From: Farysia itapuensis
Taxonomy: Eukaryota > Basidiomycota > Ustilaginomycetes > Ustilaginales > Ustilaginaceae
Direction: 5' to 3'
Assembly (NCBI GenBank): GCA_023212645.1
Contig: JALBYC010000029.1
Span: forward strand, 89,089-153,088
Length of the DNA stretch: 64,000 bases
Shown here: positions 37,314 to 47,633 of the stretch, piece by piece
Layout of the letters: every line of letters starts with the position of its first letter
Numbering within the stretch: the first letter of the stretch is position 1
Notes under the pieces: generated by a model
The model's input: only the letters and a program-made list of their open reading frames with translations
Told to the model about the DNA's origin: nothing
Database searches by the model: none
Position numbers and translations under genes: made by a program

Positions 37314-37718
37314 TTAAAACGAGTCTGGTGACGAGGATGCGGATGTGTTGGAGTCAGTGCTCTTTGCTGAATCCTTGCTTCCTCGACGATTCCAGCCAAA
37401 GAGCGTTGGTGACGACTGACGTTTCTTGGATGACTTGGAGCGCGAACTACAGCTTTCATGGCTTGCCGAGCTTCGCGGCGTGATTGTGTCTAGCGTTTGG
37501 GCAGAGCAGGTGGGCTTGGTGCCGTTCTCAATCAAGTGGATAGGCCATGGCTTCTGCATCGCTTGTGCCATTTCGTACCTCGCCTTTAATTCGCTCGACG
37601 AAACATGATGACGAGTTTTGGAAGACGGCGGAGGTGCTGATCTAGATGCTGATGATGATGTTGATGATGATGGCATGGCGCTGTGCGACTTCTGGCTGCG
37701 CGAAAGTAGAGATGGCAT
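37314..37718 (-). CDS. Small Ser-rich hypothetical protein, 134 residues
   Basis: No family recognised. The frame starts MPSLLSRSQKSHSAMPSSST and is rich in Ser, Lys and Arg. Its only ordered-looking part is ELKARYEMAQAMQKPWPIHL. The end has LFGWNRRGSKDS. It may be a real small gene or part of a spliced one, since composition alone is weak evidence. It is convergent with eIF3i, about 90 bases apart. Confidence 0.4.
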   Translation of the reverse strand: MPSLLSRSQKSHSAMPSSSTSSSASRSAPPPSSKTRHHVSSSELKARYEMAQAMQKPWPIHLIENGTKPTCSAQTLDTITPRSSASHESCSSRSKSSKKRQSSPTLFGWNRRGSKDSAKSTDSNTSASSSPDSF

Positions 37719-37852
37719 GACTGGAGTTTGAACAAGTCTCTTTGCCAGGTAGGAGGGAGGGGGTTAATATATCGTGGTCGGCTTGATGGACAGCAAAGAG
37801 CTCGGCGCTGTCTTGAATCGTCGACTCAAAAGGCCAAGACATCGGGACGAGG

Positions 37853-38053
37853 TCAGGCTAAGCCGACACCACCACCACCCGCCAATCCTTGATCTGTCAC
37901 ATCTTTCATTCTTGGCATGACAAAATGGACAGCCAAGAATGGTTTCTCACTTGGCTTGGCATTGACTAGTACCAACTTCTGTTTGAAAGGCTTTTGTGGA
38001 TTTGAAATGGACACTTTTTGTATTTTCAACGCTACGCTAGAGTAGTCTGTCAT
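37853..38053 (-). CDS. Possible small ORF, 66 residues
   Basis: A short frame beginning MTDYSSVALKIQKVSIS with alternating hydrophobic residues (KLVLVNAK, FLAVHFVMPR) and a Gly-rich end. It could be an exon of a small gene. There is no family match and no splice partner I can defend. Confidence 0.2.
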   Translation of the reverse strand: MTDYSSVALKIQKVSISNPQKPFKQKLVLVNAKPSEKPFLAVHFVMPRMKDVTDQGLAGGGGVGLA

Positions 38054-38452
38054 TCCACGCTATTCAGCCGAAGCAAACTCGCCAATCTTATTTGTCCATC
38101 CAGCCGGCCGCAACTCGATGCTCATTCTCGATCGACAACACTTTTCGGGAAGACCATGACCGGCGCTGAAATGAGAGCGTGATGAATGGTAGGCAGTCTT
38201 ACGTCGGTGGTTGAATCGTGTTTTCTAAAGCCTGTTCGGGTCTTGGCTCGTGGCCTTGGCATGGCAGCTTCGGAATTGCAAAATTACAAGGCCGATCAGC
38301 GCTTCCCGCTCCCACCACGCCAAGCAATCACGCTTTCCTCCTTGCTGCAAGCACCTTAGCTTTCAACAACACCAAGACCAAACAACATCGATACACAAAG
38401 CACCTTAGATAGAGCATAGTGAGATGTAGCAGATGCAGGGGTATAAGTGAGC

Positions 38453-41400
38453 CTAGTGCCGAGAAGCGTAGGAAGCCGACCAGGCAACAAACGCGGCAGC
38501 ATTATCGCTCCGGAACTGTAGGTACTCTGTGTCCGAACGCGTAGTCCAGGCCTTTTGGTCGCGTAGAATCATGGCTTGTTGTGCTGCGAAGTTGCGTCCG
38601 TCTCGATCAAAGCTTGGCCGGTTCTGCTGCTCCAGACTGTCACTCAGGACATCAAGGTCACTCAGCATGGCCATCAAAGATGTGGTGGTCTGCTGGTTGG
38701 CCACATCGCGCTGCTTGCGCTGCGTTGAACGCGTCGGGGTGGATCGGCGCCTACCCTGTCCTGATGCGCTCCCTCCAAGCGCTTGTGCCACTGTGTCGAT
38801 GATGCGACGCGTCTCGCTGATCACTTTGAGCGCCTGTCCGTAGTTTTTGCGTGAGACCAGCAGCAAGGAGCGTGTCATCATCTCTGACACGAGAACTTCA
38901 AGCCGTCGTCGCGTCACTGTCGGGTCGGCGACTACAGCTGCCAAGCCTGGTTGGCCCTTGCTCAGCGGGTCTGCATTGTGCGTGTCAATTTCGAGAGTCA
39001 AGACACCCGGATTGGCCAGGCGAGAGGTCGTGGTGCCCGTTGCAGGGTCTTTGAAGCTAATGTCCGCCTCATACACCCCAACTTCCTCTACGAGTTGATC
39101 CAGGTAGCCATCTGTGCCATCCGATTCTGTCAGGCTGAGGTCCTCGATTCCCATGCGCTGCATAAAATCATCTGTCGCGCTGCCCAGCTCAATAGAGCCG
39201 AGACCGTGCGACAGAGACTTGGCATCGCTACGGCCAGAGCCAAGCTTTGGCAGAAGGCGAGGCAGATCAAGCTCGAGTTCAATCAGCAGATCCTTGGCCT
39301 CGCCAAACTTGAGCTCGCCAAGCTCAATGTCGACATGCTTGCCCGACGTTGAGATCACAGCGCCTGGCAGTCCGGCAATCTTGCGAATTCGGAAATGGTT
39401 GTCTTCTGGTACACTGATGTGCACCTTGGCGTCCGTCAAAGCTACAGACATCATCGAACCGACGCAGCCAGCAACGCATTCTCGAAGCTGGTGCCATTCG
39501 CGGACAAAGGTGTACGAGCCGCGCGTATGGTTTGAGATCAACCAGAGAGATGATGGATCGTGCGTCTTGCCGTATCCGAAGCAGTGGATGGCAACATTAG
39601 CAGCTTCGGCTCGGGCCAAGACCAAGTCCATTTGATTACGCTTCGGTCCGTCTGACGTGTCGTTGATCAGCATCATGCCAGTGACACCATTCTTAGCTTT
39701 GCGTCCGAGTACAACGTCCAAGCCCACATTGACAGCCGTCACAGAGTCAACGCGATCGCTGGAGCCGCCAAGAACCGAGAGATCGACAGCAAAAGAATCA
39801 GAATCATCCCCGTCCCAGGGACGACCAATGTCTTCGATGAATCGTTCCAGTAGTTTGCGGCTTGCCTCTTGATGGGGATTGAGCAAACCAGTACGTCGAA
39901 CTTCGCCCTCTGGACCAACATTGAAAGTGATAAGCGAGATGCGGTCCTGTGGACCCAAGTTGTGCACAACAAAGTCAAGTGTGGAGCGGATGAGTCGTAG
40001 CTTGAGAGCGGCGGACGAGTTGATGGAGCCCGAGACGTAGTCTGTCAGTACGGCAGGCACCGAGATCATAAGTACGAGGTCCATAGGGGTATGCGAGAGC
40101 AGATGAGGCGGGGACAAGCGTGGATCAAGTCCACCTGATGAAGACCACTGCTGGTATGTAGGGACTGCCTCAGTACGACTTGGGCCACTGCCATGACTCG
40201 GCTGACTGGAGCCGTTGGACATTGGCCGCGCATTTCGATTCTGCGTCGATAACTGGGAGCCAGACTTGCCACTGAGCACAGATGCAGCAGTGCTGTTGGC
40301 CCGCGACATGACAGCAGTTGCCGCCGATCTCGGACCGCGGGTCGAGCTTGCGGAAGCTTCCACTGCAGGATCGATCAATGCGCTGAGACGCAATTTCCAA
40401 GTCGAGAAAGACTCGCTGTCCTGGAAGCAAAGTACGAATTGATCGAGATTGTCGTCGTCCATGATGATGCTGACGCTGTGCTGGTCAGAGATGGACGAGT
40501 CAAAGACACGCCGGATGTGTCGGAGATAGATGCGACCTTTGAGTTTGAGAGCTGGCTTGTCTTGGATCTGCTTGGCTCTGTCTTCTGTAACGCAGAGTAG
40601 AGCTTCCTGAAACAGATAGACATGGAACTCGCGCACTACAGCTTGCTGTCGAATATTCAAGTTATCGTGAAGCATCAGGGGACCAAAGTGTTCGATCGAG
40701 TGGCCCTTCCAGTCAGCTACACGAGATTGCAGATCCTCGACTGCGGCTTTCGCCGCGTGTTCTTCAAGGCTGGGTATGTTTTGGTCTGCGTTGTCCTCCT
40801 CCACGTTATCTACGTGATCTTTGGCAGAATCCCATTTGGTTCCGCTGCGTTTGAGATCGTCAGAGAACGAATCGTCGTCTTCTGCTCGGCTGAGATCTCC
40901 CTCGTCCCCGGCCACAGAATCAAGAATCTGGTCGCGGAATTCGAGCGGCAATCTACGGCTAGGCACTTGAACAGTGAGAACCGAGACGACATTGATTTTT
41001 GACACGGTGGGGGCGTCGCGCTTGCAGTAGATGGTGGGGAACTCTGGCTTGGGTCGCAGAGTTGGACGGGTATGTGTGATGGAGCCGGAAGAGACAATGG
41101 AGGCAGCAGAGCTCGCCATCATGCTTCTGGCAGCTGATGCAAGGTACAATGAGTCATCTTGATGAGCCTTTTCGCTTAGGCTGGAATTACGTGGCAGGGT
41201 ATCCGCAGACATACGAGCAGAAGCAATTCCAGCCAGTTTGTGTGACTTGCTAGGATGATGGCTTGTTTCTCCGAGTAGAATAGGTCTGCGACACACACCA
41301 CACATGCCAGGTGGACCAGAGCTGGCTCGATTGCTCTGCACTCTGCCTTGCGTGGCCAAGATTGCCTCAGGAGCGCCATAAATGGCGATAAAGCAAGCAT

Positions 41401-41941
41401 TGTGAAGAGCATGACCACATGCAGGCACAACGTGTGGCTTTTCGCCAGCCAGCCGATGTGATAGGGGCTCAAGGCAGACTGGACAGTCGACTTCCACAAT
41501 GTCGGTAAATGTGGTGCTAGCACCCATGTCGGAGGAGAAGGAGCGCGACTGACTCGTGTCGGCGGCAACGTTGAAGGAAGTGCGTGAGTGGTTGTTTAGT
41601 CCGTGGTGGGACGGATGCGCTTCTGAGAGCGGCGATGACATTTGGCCAGAGGAACGAGGTGGACGTGCAAGCACCTGTACATCTGGTACACCAGCTCCCA
41701 TCATTCTCTCGAGCTTCGACTGCCTGGACGCCGATGTAGCCAGACCCGAGACACTCCTCTGTGGCTGCAAGGTACGAGGCGAGCTCGAGAGACCCAGGGA
41801 AATTGATCGAGAAGAATTGTTGTGTTGCGTGCCGAGATCGACGGAGCTACCATAGTCTGTCCCTTTGCGCAAACTATCCGCATAACCATCACGAGAACCA
41901 AATTTGCGGCTTCGTATCGAACCGACGTCGAAGAGACCCAT
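38453..41941 (-). CDS. RING-PH-VWA protein, Ste5/Far1-like signalling scaffold, 1162 residues
   Basis: The domain order is RING, PH-like, VWA, the architecture of fungal mating-MAPK scaffolds (Ste5/Far1 family). The RING-type zinc site spans about 152-221: CPVCLEP, then ACGHALHNAC, then CGVCRRP. A PH-like region lies at about 425-530: VYLFQEALLCVTED, LKLKGRIYLRHIRRVFD, and the terminal helix SESFSTWKLRLSALID. The VWA domain (about 617-840) reads DLVLMISVPAVL, RISLITFNVGPEG, GVTGMMLINDTSDG and VAIHCFGYGK. A beta-rich domain and a helical end follow. If orthologous, it would tether Gbeta, membrane lipid and MAPK kinases in pheromone signalling. That role is inferred from architecture. No intron. 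Confidence 0.8.
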   Translation of the reverse strand: MGLFDVGSIRSRKFGSRDGYADSLRKGTDYGSSVDLGTQHNNSSRSISLGLSSSPRTLQPQRSVSGLATSASRQSKLERMMGAGVPDVQVLARPPRSSGQMSSPLSEAHPSHHGLNNHSRTSFNVAADTSQSRSFSSDMGASTTFTDIVEVDCPVCLEPLSHRLAGEKPHVVPACGHALHNACFIAIYGAPEAILATQGRVQSNRASSGPPGMCGVCRRPILLGETSHHPSKSHKLAGIASARMSADTLPRNSSLSEKAHQDDSLYLASAARSMMASSAASIVSSGSITHTRPTLRPKPEFPTIYCKRDAPTVSKINVVSVLTVQVPSRRLPLEFRDQILDSVAGDEGDLSRAEDDDSFSDDLKRSGTKWDSAKDHVDNVEEDNADQNIPSLEEHAAKAAVEDLQSRVADWKGHSIEHFGPLMLHDNLNIRQQAVVREFHVYLFQEALLCVTEDRAKQIQDKPALKLKGRIYLRHIRRVFDSSISDQHSVSIIMDDDNLDQFVLCFQDSESFSTWKLRLSALIDPAVEASASSTRGPRSAATAVMSRANSTAASVLSGKSGSQLSTQNRNARPMSNGSSQPSHGSGPSRTEAVPTYQQWSSSGGLDPRLSPPHLLSHTPMDLVLMISVPAVLTDYVSGSINSSAALKLRLIRSTLDFVVHNLGPQDRISLITFNVGPEGEVRRTGLLNPHQEASRKLLERFIEDIGRPWDGDDSDSFAVDLSVLGGSSDRVDSVTAVNVGLDVVLGRKAKNGVTGMMLINDTSDGPKRNQMDLVLARAEAANVAIHCFGYGKTHDPSSLWLISNHTRGSYTFVREWHQLRECVAGCVGSMMSVALTDAKVHISVPEDNHFRIRKIAGLPGAVISTSGKHVDIELGELKFGEAKDLLIELELDLPRLLPKLGSGRSDAKSLSHGLGSIELGSATDDFMQRMGIEDLSLTESDGTDGYLDQLVEEVGVYEADISFKDPATGTTTSRLANPGVLTLEIDTHNADPLSKGQPGLAAVVADPTVTRRRLEVLVSEMMTRSLLLVSRKNYGQALKVISETRRIIDTVAQALGGSASGQGRRRSTPTRSTQRKQRDVANQQTTTSLMAMLSDLDVLSDSLEQQNRPSFDRDGRNFAAQQAMILRDQKAWTTRSDTEYLQFRSDNAAAFVAWSASYASRH

Positions 41942-42658
41942 GATAGTGCGCGCAGAAGAGGAAGACCTAAACTTTACAGATGTGCAAGCGAATCCTTACC
42001 ACTGGATCTGGACGTGACACCAAAGTGTGGGGACCGAACAAGGTTTAGGTTGGCAAGGCCAGAGGGTTTGTGGTGGGATACAGGTAGCTTGTGGATACTT
42101 GGGTGGGTGACTGCTTCAACATGGGCTCTTTGCTCGCTAAAGCACCATCTTCTCTCGGCTCGTTGCGACGCGTTCAACAATCACAATGAACAGAAATTAG
42201 CCCATTTTTCTTTCCTGCAGCTCCCCCATGCATGCACGAAAGCGCGGCGCGAATTTCCCACGGCGTCGTTGACAGGCAGGAACCGCACACGCGCTGCTAC
42301 CGAACCAACACTCTTTTCTGCTACTGCGCCTACACACTGATCTCATGCCTTTTGTCCCTTGCAAATGCACATGCATGGGGATCTCGACACCCCTATTTCG
42401 CTCTCTGACCCTTGTGCCGCAAACATTGTCGGTTTCTGCTGCGAAGACAATCAGCCCGACCACACTGTAGATCCCTCGCAAAACTGAGATTGCATGCACT
42501 CGCGAACGGTCGCGTATATCGCTCGAACCGCGAATCGCGGATCGGGGCGAACGTGGTGTTAGACTTGCACTTTTTCGTCTTCTTCTTGATCTTCTCGATA
42601 TTACCTAAGAAAGCCATCTTCTGGCAGCCGGCTTCCAACCGCAACCAACTCTGTAGCC
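41942..42658. other. Divergent promoter region between the RING-PH-VWA gene and COX15
   Basis: About 717 bases containing the 5' regions of both genes. No other gene is supported. Confidence 0.5.
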
Positions 42659-44335
42659 ATGAACGCCCCGGTGCTCGCCAAGCTTGGGCTCAGACTGGCA
42701 GCAAAGTCGGTTTGCCGTCCTTGGCTGCCGTCGGTGGTCATGCGAAGCTCGCTGGCTGGTTATGCAACATGGACACCCAAGTCACCTTTAATAACCAGTC
42801 ATATGCGAAGTATTCACCAGCAGCAACAAAGCCAGATCTTGCCATTGTTGCAGCGCTTTCGCCCTCAGTCGACGCAAGCCGCACCCCATATCGAACCGTA
42901 TCGCACAACAGCATCAGCAGCTTCAAAAGCATCCCACACCTCTGCACAGTATACACAACTTGTGTCCAGACCTATCGTAGCATTTCACCTATATGCTCTA
43001 GCTTTCCTTGTCTACGCCATTGTAGTGGTCGGCGGACTGACACGTTTGACAGAGTCGGGTCTCTCAATCACTGAATGGAATCCCGGTTTCAAAGGCATGC
43101 GACTCCCCTCTACCACGCAAGAGTGGGAAGCAGAGTGGGACAAGTACAAGCAGACGCCCGAATTCCATCTGCTCAACAGCAAAATGTCGTTGCAGGATTT
43201 CAAGTCGATCTACATGTGGGAATGGGGCCATCGCGTGCTCGGAAGAGTCATTGGCGTTGCCTTTGTCTTACCTGCTGCTTTCTTTCTTTCGCGCAAGTGG
43301 GTTGCTCCTGGCACGAGATGGAAGCTGGGCGCCATTGCTTTGGGCATCGGCTTCCAGGGTTTCCTTGGCTGGTTCATGGTCAAGAGTGGCCTGACGGTGC
43401 CAGGATCGAAAACAGGCAAAGCGAAAACCGCTCCGCTGTCTACCGCGGCCACGGGTGGTGGTCGAAGCGAGATGCCAACTTCTTCTGCGGCCACTTCGTC
43501 CATTTTCGACGGCGAATGGACTCCACGTGTCTCGCACTTCCGACTGGCAGCACACATGGGTACCGCTTTTCTAGTCTACCTCGCCATCTTGCACACGGGA
43601 CTGGCCGTTCAGCGCGACTGGAACGTTGTTAAGCAAAGCGGCAAGGTCTCAGGACTTTCAACAGCTTCGTCTAGTACGGTAGAGCGGTTGGCCAACACAC
43701 TCAATCATCCAGTAGTGCGACGCCATGCTCGCTTGACAGCCATGGTTGCAGCCTTGGTGTTTACCACCGCCATGTCCGGTGCCTTGGTCGCCGGTCTTGA
43801 TGCCGGTCTGGTGTACAACGAGTTTCCGACCATGGGCGAGGGCCGTATTGCGCCCCCCATCGACGAGCTCATGGACGACAAGTATGCACAGCAAGCCGAC
43901 AAGTCGGATAAAGTCTGGCGCAATTTGACACAAAACCCAGTAACTGTGCAGCTCATCCATCGTACCCTCGCCATTACAACAGCATGCACCGTGCTAGGCT
44001 TGGCATGGAGAACACGCAGTTTGACCAAGTTGTACGCTCAAAAGGCTCGATCTTCGATGCCGGCTGCCATGCTGCCAGTTTTGCCGCCACGCATACTTCA
44101 GCTCGGCTATGCGTCTGCTGCCGTCGTCGGCATGCAGGTCACGCTGGGCATCACGACGCTGATCTACATGGTGCCCATCCCACTCGCTTCCGCTCACCAA
44201 GCTGGCTCACTGGCCCTTCTCTCGGTGCTCGTCGCACTTCTTTCCTCTATGCGACGCATCCCCACCCGTCTCCTTCAGTCCATCCGCTCTCTTCAGCCCC
44301 ATAGATTGACGCCCCTCCAGCGCGTCCTCAAATAG
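42659..44335 (+). CDS. COX15: Heme A synthase Cox15, 558 residues
   Basis: Cox15 oxidises heme O to heme A for cytochrome c oxidase in the mitochondrial inner membrane. The N-terminal ~100 residues are basic and Ser/Gln-rich, suited to import. Family motifs: GGLTRLTESGLSITEWNPGF, YMWEWGHRVLGRVIG, GFQGFLGWFMVKSGL, RLAAHMGTAFLVYLAILHTG, GLDAGLVYNEFPTMGE, VQLIHRTLAI and SAHQAGSLALLSVL. The four expected heme-liganding histidines are present (WGHR, AAHM, LIHR, SAHQ). A Ser/Thr/Gly-rich insert (about 260-285, after VPGSKTGKAK) interrupts a loop that usually carries a short conserved stretch. The length is slightly long for the family. Confidence 0.96.
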   Translation: MNAPVLAKLGLRLAAKSVCRPWLPSVVMRSSLAGYATWTPKSPLITSHMRSIHQQQQSQILPLLQRFRPQSTQAAPHIEPYRTTASAASKASHTSAQYTQLVSRPIVAFHLYALAFLVYAIVVVGGLTRLTESGLSITEWNPGFKGMRLPSTTQEWEAEWDKYKQTPEFHLLNSKMSLQDFKSIYMWEWGHRVLGRVIGVAFVLPAAFFLSRKWVAPGTRWKLGAIALGIGFQGFLGWFMVKSGLTVPGSKTGKAKTAPLSTAATGGGRSEMPTSSAATSSIFDGEWTPRVSHFRLAAHMGTAFLVYLAILHTGLAVQRDWNVVKQSGKVSGLSTASSSTVERLANTLNHPVVRRHARLTAMVAALVFTTAMSGALVAGLDAGLVYNEFPTMGEGRIAPPIDELMDDKYAQQADKSDKVWRNLTQNPVTVQLIHRTLAITTACTVLGLAWRTRSLTKLYAQKARSSMPAAMLPVLPPRILQLGYASAAVVGMQVTLGITTLIYMVPIPLASAHQAGSLALLSVLVALLSSMRRIPTRLLQSIRSLQPHRLTPLQRVLK

Positions 44336-44465
44336 ACTTTTTGCTCAGCATCACCCGCAATGTACTTGTAAACCTTCACCGTCTAATCAATCACTACTCC
44401 TCGAACAAAATCTGTGCTGATAATGGATTGCAAAATTGTCCGGGTGAAATGCATGCGATGTAGAA

Positions 44466-46280
44466 TTAGCCTTTGAACTTGTAACGATTGCGGAGACCTT
44501 CGCCGTAGCGGTAGAGGATGAGGGGAACGGGGATGCCACCAGCAGCGACGAGGGCGAGAATGGTGCAACTCCAGCCGTAGCCTAGGTCTTCAAACATGTA
44601 TTCTGCGCACAGCGGAAAGGCAGCTGCCAGAAGGGACCGAATGAGAACCGCACATGCCGTTGCCGATGCCGAGTAGGGCACGAAAGCATCCACGAGATAA
44701 ACGAGGATCGTCTGAAAGCACAAGATCGTGGCATACCCAACGATAAAGGAGCCAATCAGGGGAACGATCCAGTGTGTTTGCGAGTCAGCAGACCAGCCAA
44801 AGCACAGCAAGCCGCATGGGAGGATCCACATTCCGGCGAAGCACAGTGGCAGTCGGTACTCGGGTCGACCCTTGCGCGGTGCAGGCGGTGCTGATGCATG
44901 CTCTGCTTTCGTCGGTCCCGATGGCGTCGTTGACAAGGACGAATCATTGCACTGTGGAGGCTCTGACAAACTCGCCGGTGTGTCTTGACCCGAGGGTATA
45001 ACGCTTGCCGTTCGCTCGAGATCGTGCGTGATCCCCGCCCTTTCATCCATGATTCGTTGTATAGTATCGCGATCGCGGAAGAGGAACCAGCCTAACTTGC
45101 CATCAGAGATGACGAGACGAGCATAGATGCTGTCCTGAAGCAAGACGTTGGAAAAGGCAGCGACGAGAAAGCCTAGCCCCAAGCCAAGATACGAGAGACT
45201 GGCGATGCCCAAGCTCCAGTTATAGGTTGGCAACACATCTGGTGGGGGGGCGTCTGGCTCCTGATCGCGCTTTTGAAAGAGGAGCGGATGCTGTGTCAAG
45301 AAAAGATAGATGATACCATAGCAAAAGCCAAGGTAGAAGCTGAAGATGGCGCAGATAGGATTGGTAAACAGCAGACGAAAGGGTCGCGATTGAGCGACCT
45401 TCATCTTGGCCATGGTCTCTGAGCTTGGTGTGGCATGGGTGATGAGGTAAGTCTTGAGTCGTTGCGAGCGTGATGGGAGGATCGTTGCGGCGACATCAGG
45501 TGCTTGAGCACGAATCTCATCGAGGCGAGCTTTGACCGCCTTTTCGCGTTTCTGGCGCAGAAGGACAGGTGCATACGTCTCTTTGAGGAAGCATACGATG
45601 ACGACAAAGGTGAAGAAGGAGAGAATGGTGAGGGCGTGAAGCAACCAGCGCCAGTCCTGCTGACTCTGTGCAATAAAGCCGCCGACAACACTGCCAATCA
45701 CTGGGCCCATGAGGGGGCCCAGACCGTATAAGGATTGGGCCCGACCTCGTTCACTTGGTTGAAACATGTCACCGATACTGCCTGCACCCAAGCTGGGGCC
45801 TGTGCTGCCAGCAGCGCCGGCAAAGAAGCGAAGAACATTGAGGGCGGCAAAGTTGGGACTGAAGGCGGTGGCGAGGTTGAAGGCGATGAATACGGCACTG
45901 GTGACGACATACACGGGCTGACGACCCACAGTCTCGGACCATGGCGCCAAGATGAAGGGTCCCACACCGAGACCGAGGACAAAGACAGAGACGGGCAAGA
46001 CGGAGAGCGTGCGAGAGTTGAGCGTGAACGTCATGTCTACGAACGCACACCCTGGCACCAATATCGAGGAGCCAAGGGGCGAGATGAAGCCCATGAGCGA
46101 GATGATGAGGGTGGTGATCCACTTTTGCTTGTTCGTCCATTTGCGTGAGTCTTCTGCGCCGACAAGCTGAATTGCTTGGATCTCTTGCGGCGTTAATGGC
46201 TGTAGAGATTGGCCGTCATGCTGCGGTATGCTGGATGTCGATGAGCGCTCGAGAGCGGGTGCTGAGGCTTGTATTGACAT
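44466..46280 (-). CDS. Major facilitator superfamily transporter, DHA1 (polyamine/drug) type, 604 residues
   Basis: A proton-antiporter-type transporter of the DHA1 group that includes yeast Tpo proteins. The cytoplasmic N-terminus is followed by TM1 (WITTLIISLMGFISPLGSSI). The motif GVGPFILAPWSETVGRQPVY matches the DHA1 signature, and LMGPVIGSVVGGFIAQS is the antiporter motif C-like segment. A long central loop (about 230-300) and a second one (about 390-460, Ser/Pro-rich) separate the helices. Twelve helices are plausible. The C-terminus ends NRYKFKG. Substrate is not predictable; plasma membrane location is inferred. Confidence 0.9.
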   Translation of the reverse strand: MSIQASAPALERSSTSSIPQHDGQSLQPLTPQEIQAIQLVGAEDSRKWTNKQKWITTLIISLMGFISPLGSSILVPGCAFVDMTFTLNSRTLSVLPVSVFVLGLGVGPFILAPWSETVGRQPVYVVTSAVFIAFNLATAFSPNFAALNVLRFFAGAAGSTGPSLGAGSIGDMFQPSERGRAQSLYGLGPLMGPVIGSVVGGFIAQSQQDWRWLLHALTILSFFTFVVIVCFLKETYAPVLLRQKREKAVKARLDEIRAQAPDVAATILPSRSQRLKTYLITHATPSSETMAKMKVAQSRPFRLLFTNPICAIFSFYLGFCYGIIYLFLTQHPLLFQKRDQEPDAPPPDVLPTYNWSLGIASLSYLGLGLGFLVAAFSNVLLQDSIYARLVISDGKLGWFLFRDRDTIQRIMDERAGITHDLERTASVIPSGQDTPASLSEPPQCNDSSLSTTPSGPTKAEHASAPPAPRKGRPEYRLPLCFAGMWILPCGLLCFGWSADSQTHWIVPLIGSFIVGYATILCFQTILVYLVDAFVPYSASATACAVLIRSLLAAAFPLCAEYMFEDLGYGWSCTILALVAAGGIPVPLILYRYGEGLRNRYKFKG

Positions 46281-46742
46281 GGTGGGAGCTCAGACTGACA
46301 GAGCTCGCTACGTAGCGACGAGCATGCTATGGACAGGAGGGTGGGGGTTTGCGAGCAGACCGGCGGCTAGTAATATGGTGCTGGCCAGCTGCAATGGTGC
46401 CGAACGAAGGGCGCGCGTAGGTCTATGGCAGAGAAGCGGGGATCAGGATGGAAGAGGCGGATCATGGACACAAATCAAAAAGAAAGGAGACCGAGCGGCT
46501 GCGAGTTGTCGGCAAGATTGTTTAAGCGGCATTGCATTGGGATTGGTGGTAGTCTTTCTGCATGAGTCTTTGATGAATGTGTGCCGTGCCGTTCGTGCCG
46601 TGCTCCGTGCCGCTCAGTGACACGCTGTGCCACGCGCGAAATTTCAAGTTTAGCCCTCGTACGACCCGAACCTGCCGGTCGGCGCATCAATTTTCGGCAC
46701 GGCAATTTTTAGAAACATCGTTAATTACGCAACGAACAGATG
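46281..46742. other. Intergenic region between the MFS gene and the Gemin2-like gene
   Basis: About 460 bases upstream of the MFS start and downstream of the Gemin2-like stop. A cluster of GTGCCGTGCCG-type units lies near 46580-46615. No gene is seen. Confidence 0.5.
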
Positions 46743-47633
46743 TTAGGTCGACAATTTTCGCAGATCGGCAGATGCATCGGTCCATAGATCCGATTGACCC
46801 CAGACACCAACAACACTGGCAACCACCATCCATGCGCCAGCCTCGTCTCGAAGCATGTGATGCAGCTCAGGTGAGGCGGAGCGTGACTGCAGTGCCTTGC
46901 GTCGAATTCGCGACATAGTAATGGCAAAAATGCAAGACCGGGCGAGACTGCGCAAGGTGCTGATCTGTTCGCTCACTAGCCTGGTATCGAGTCTTGCGAG
47001 CAAGGCAAACAACCATTTTGCATGCAATGGATGTATCACAGATGATGTGCTGGGACTTGGAATATCCGTTATAGCAATGCGGTGATCCAGCCAGTACTGT
47101 ATTGCCTCGAGTAAACCGAGTATATGCTCGGTAGAGAGGCGCAGCAGCTGGGCACCGCTAGGCTCTTTGATCCTCCAGACTCCGTTGGTCGAGCGCTGGT
47201 TCTGTGAGCCTGGTAGTTGATAGCTGTCGGGAGGAGCGCAGCCGTGAATCCAAATGTACCATCCGACCGCATTGCTTGGTTTGGGCAAGCGATCGGGTTG
47301 GAAGTGAACGTGCTCGGTGGGCGAGTTGCTCAATGCTTCCCTCATATTGACGAACTGCCTGACAAACTGGGTTTTCCACTCTTCAGTGGGCATCAAAGGC
47401 TCGATGTGTCGGGTCACGGTCGGAAGAGCCTCGGTTTGGGCAATTGCATACGGATTGGCGGCAAAGAAGATGTTGGGTGCAGACAGAGCCTGACTGCGGA
47501 CAAGCGCTAGATACTGCTCGCCGTCTAGAGGCTCTCCGTCTGCTGGCATTTCCCCGACGGGAAGCGACTGCGTGCCAAAGGTCTCATCGCTTTCCACCCT
47601 CCTCTTCTTGCGCCGCTGTGCCTCAGCCGACAT
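46743..47633 (-). CDS. Gemin2/SIP1 (Brr1-like) snRNP assembly protein, 296 residues
   Basis: Gemin2 proteins hold Sm proteins during spliceosomal snRNP assembly. The start MSAEAQRRKKRRVES (47633) is preferred; an upstream Met (47669) would add 12 residues. Family features are the segment LDGEQYLALVRSQALSAPNI near 45-64, the WKTQFVRQFVNMREAL helix, GWYIWIHGC, a helix with LLGLLEAIQYWLDH-like spacing, and a helical C-terminus (HAKWLFALLARLDTRLVSEQ, then STLRSLARSCI). The family is poorly conserved, so the call rests on the ordered series of helices. Confidence 0.8.
   Translation of the reverse strand: MSAEAQRRKKRRVESDETFGTQSLPVGEMPADGEPLDGEQYLALVRSQALSAPNIFFAANPYAIAQTEALPTVTRHIEPLMPTEEWKTQFVRQFVNMREALSNSPTEHVHFQPDRLPKPSNAVGWYIWIHGCAPPDSYQLPGSQNQRSTNGVWRIKEPSGAQLLRLSTEHILGLLEAIQYWLDHRIAITDIPSPSTSSVIHPLHAKWLFALLARLDTRLVSEQISTLRSLARSCIFAITMSRIRRKALQSRSASPELHHMLRDEAGAWMVVASVVGVWGQSDLWTDASADLRKLST

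Larger units (their letters stand above)
37231..38452. other. Intergenic region with two weak small frames
   Basis: Between eIF3i and the RING-PH-VWA gene. Apart from the two small minus-strand frames listed separately (37314-37718 and 37853-38053), no coding signal is evident. Confidence 0.4.
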
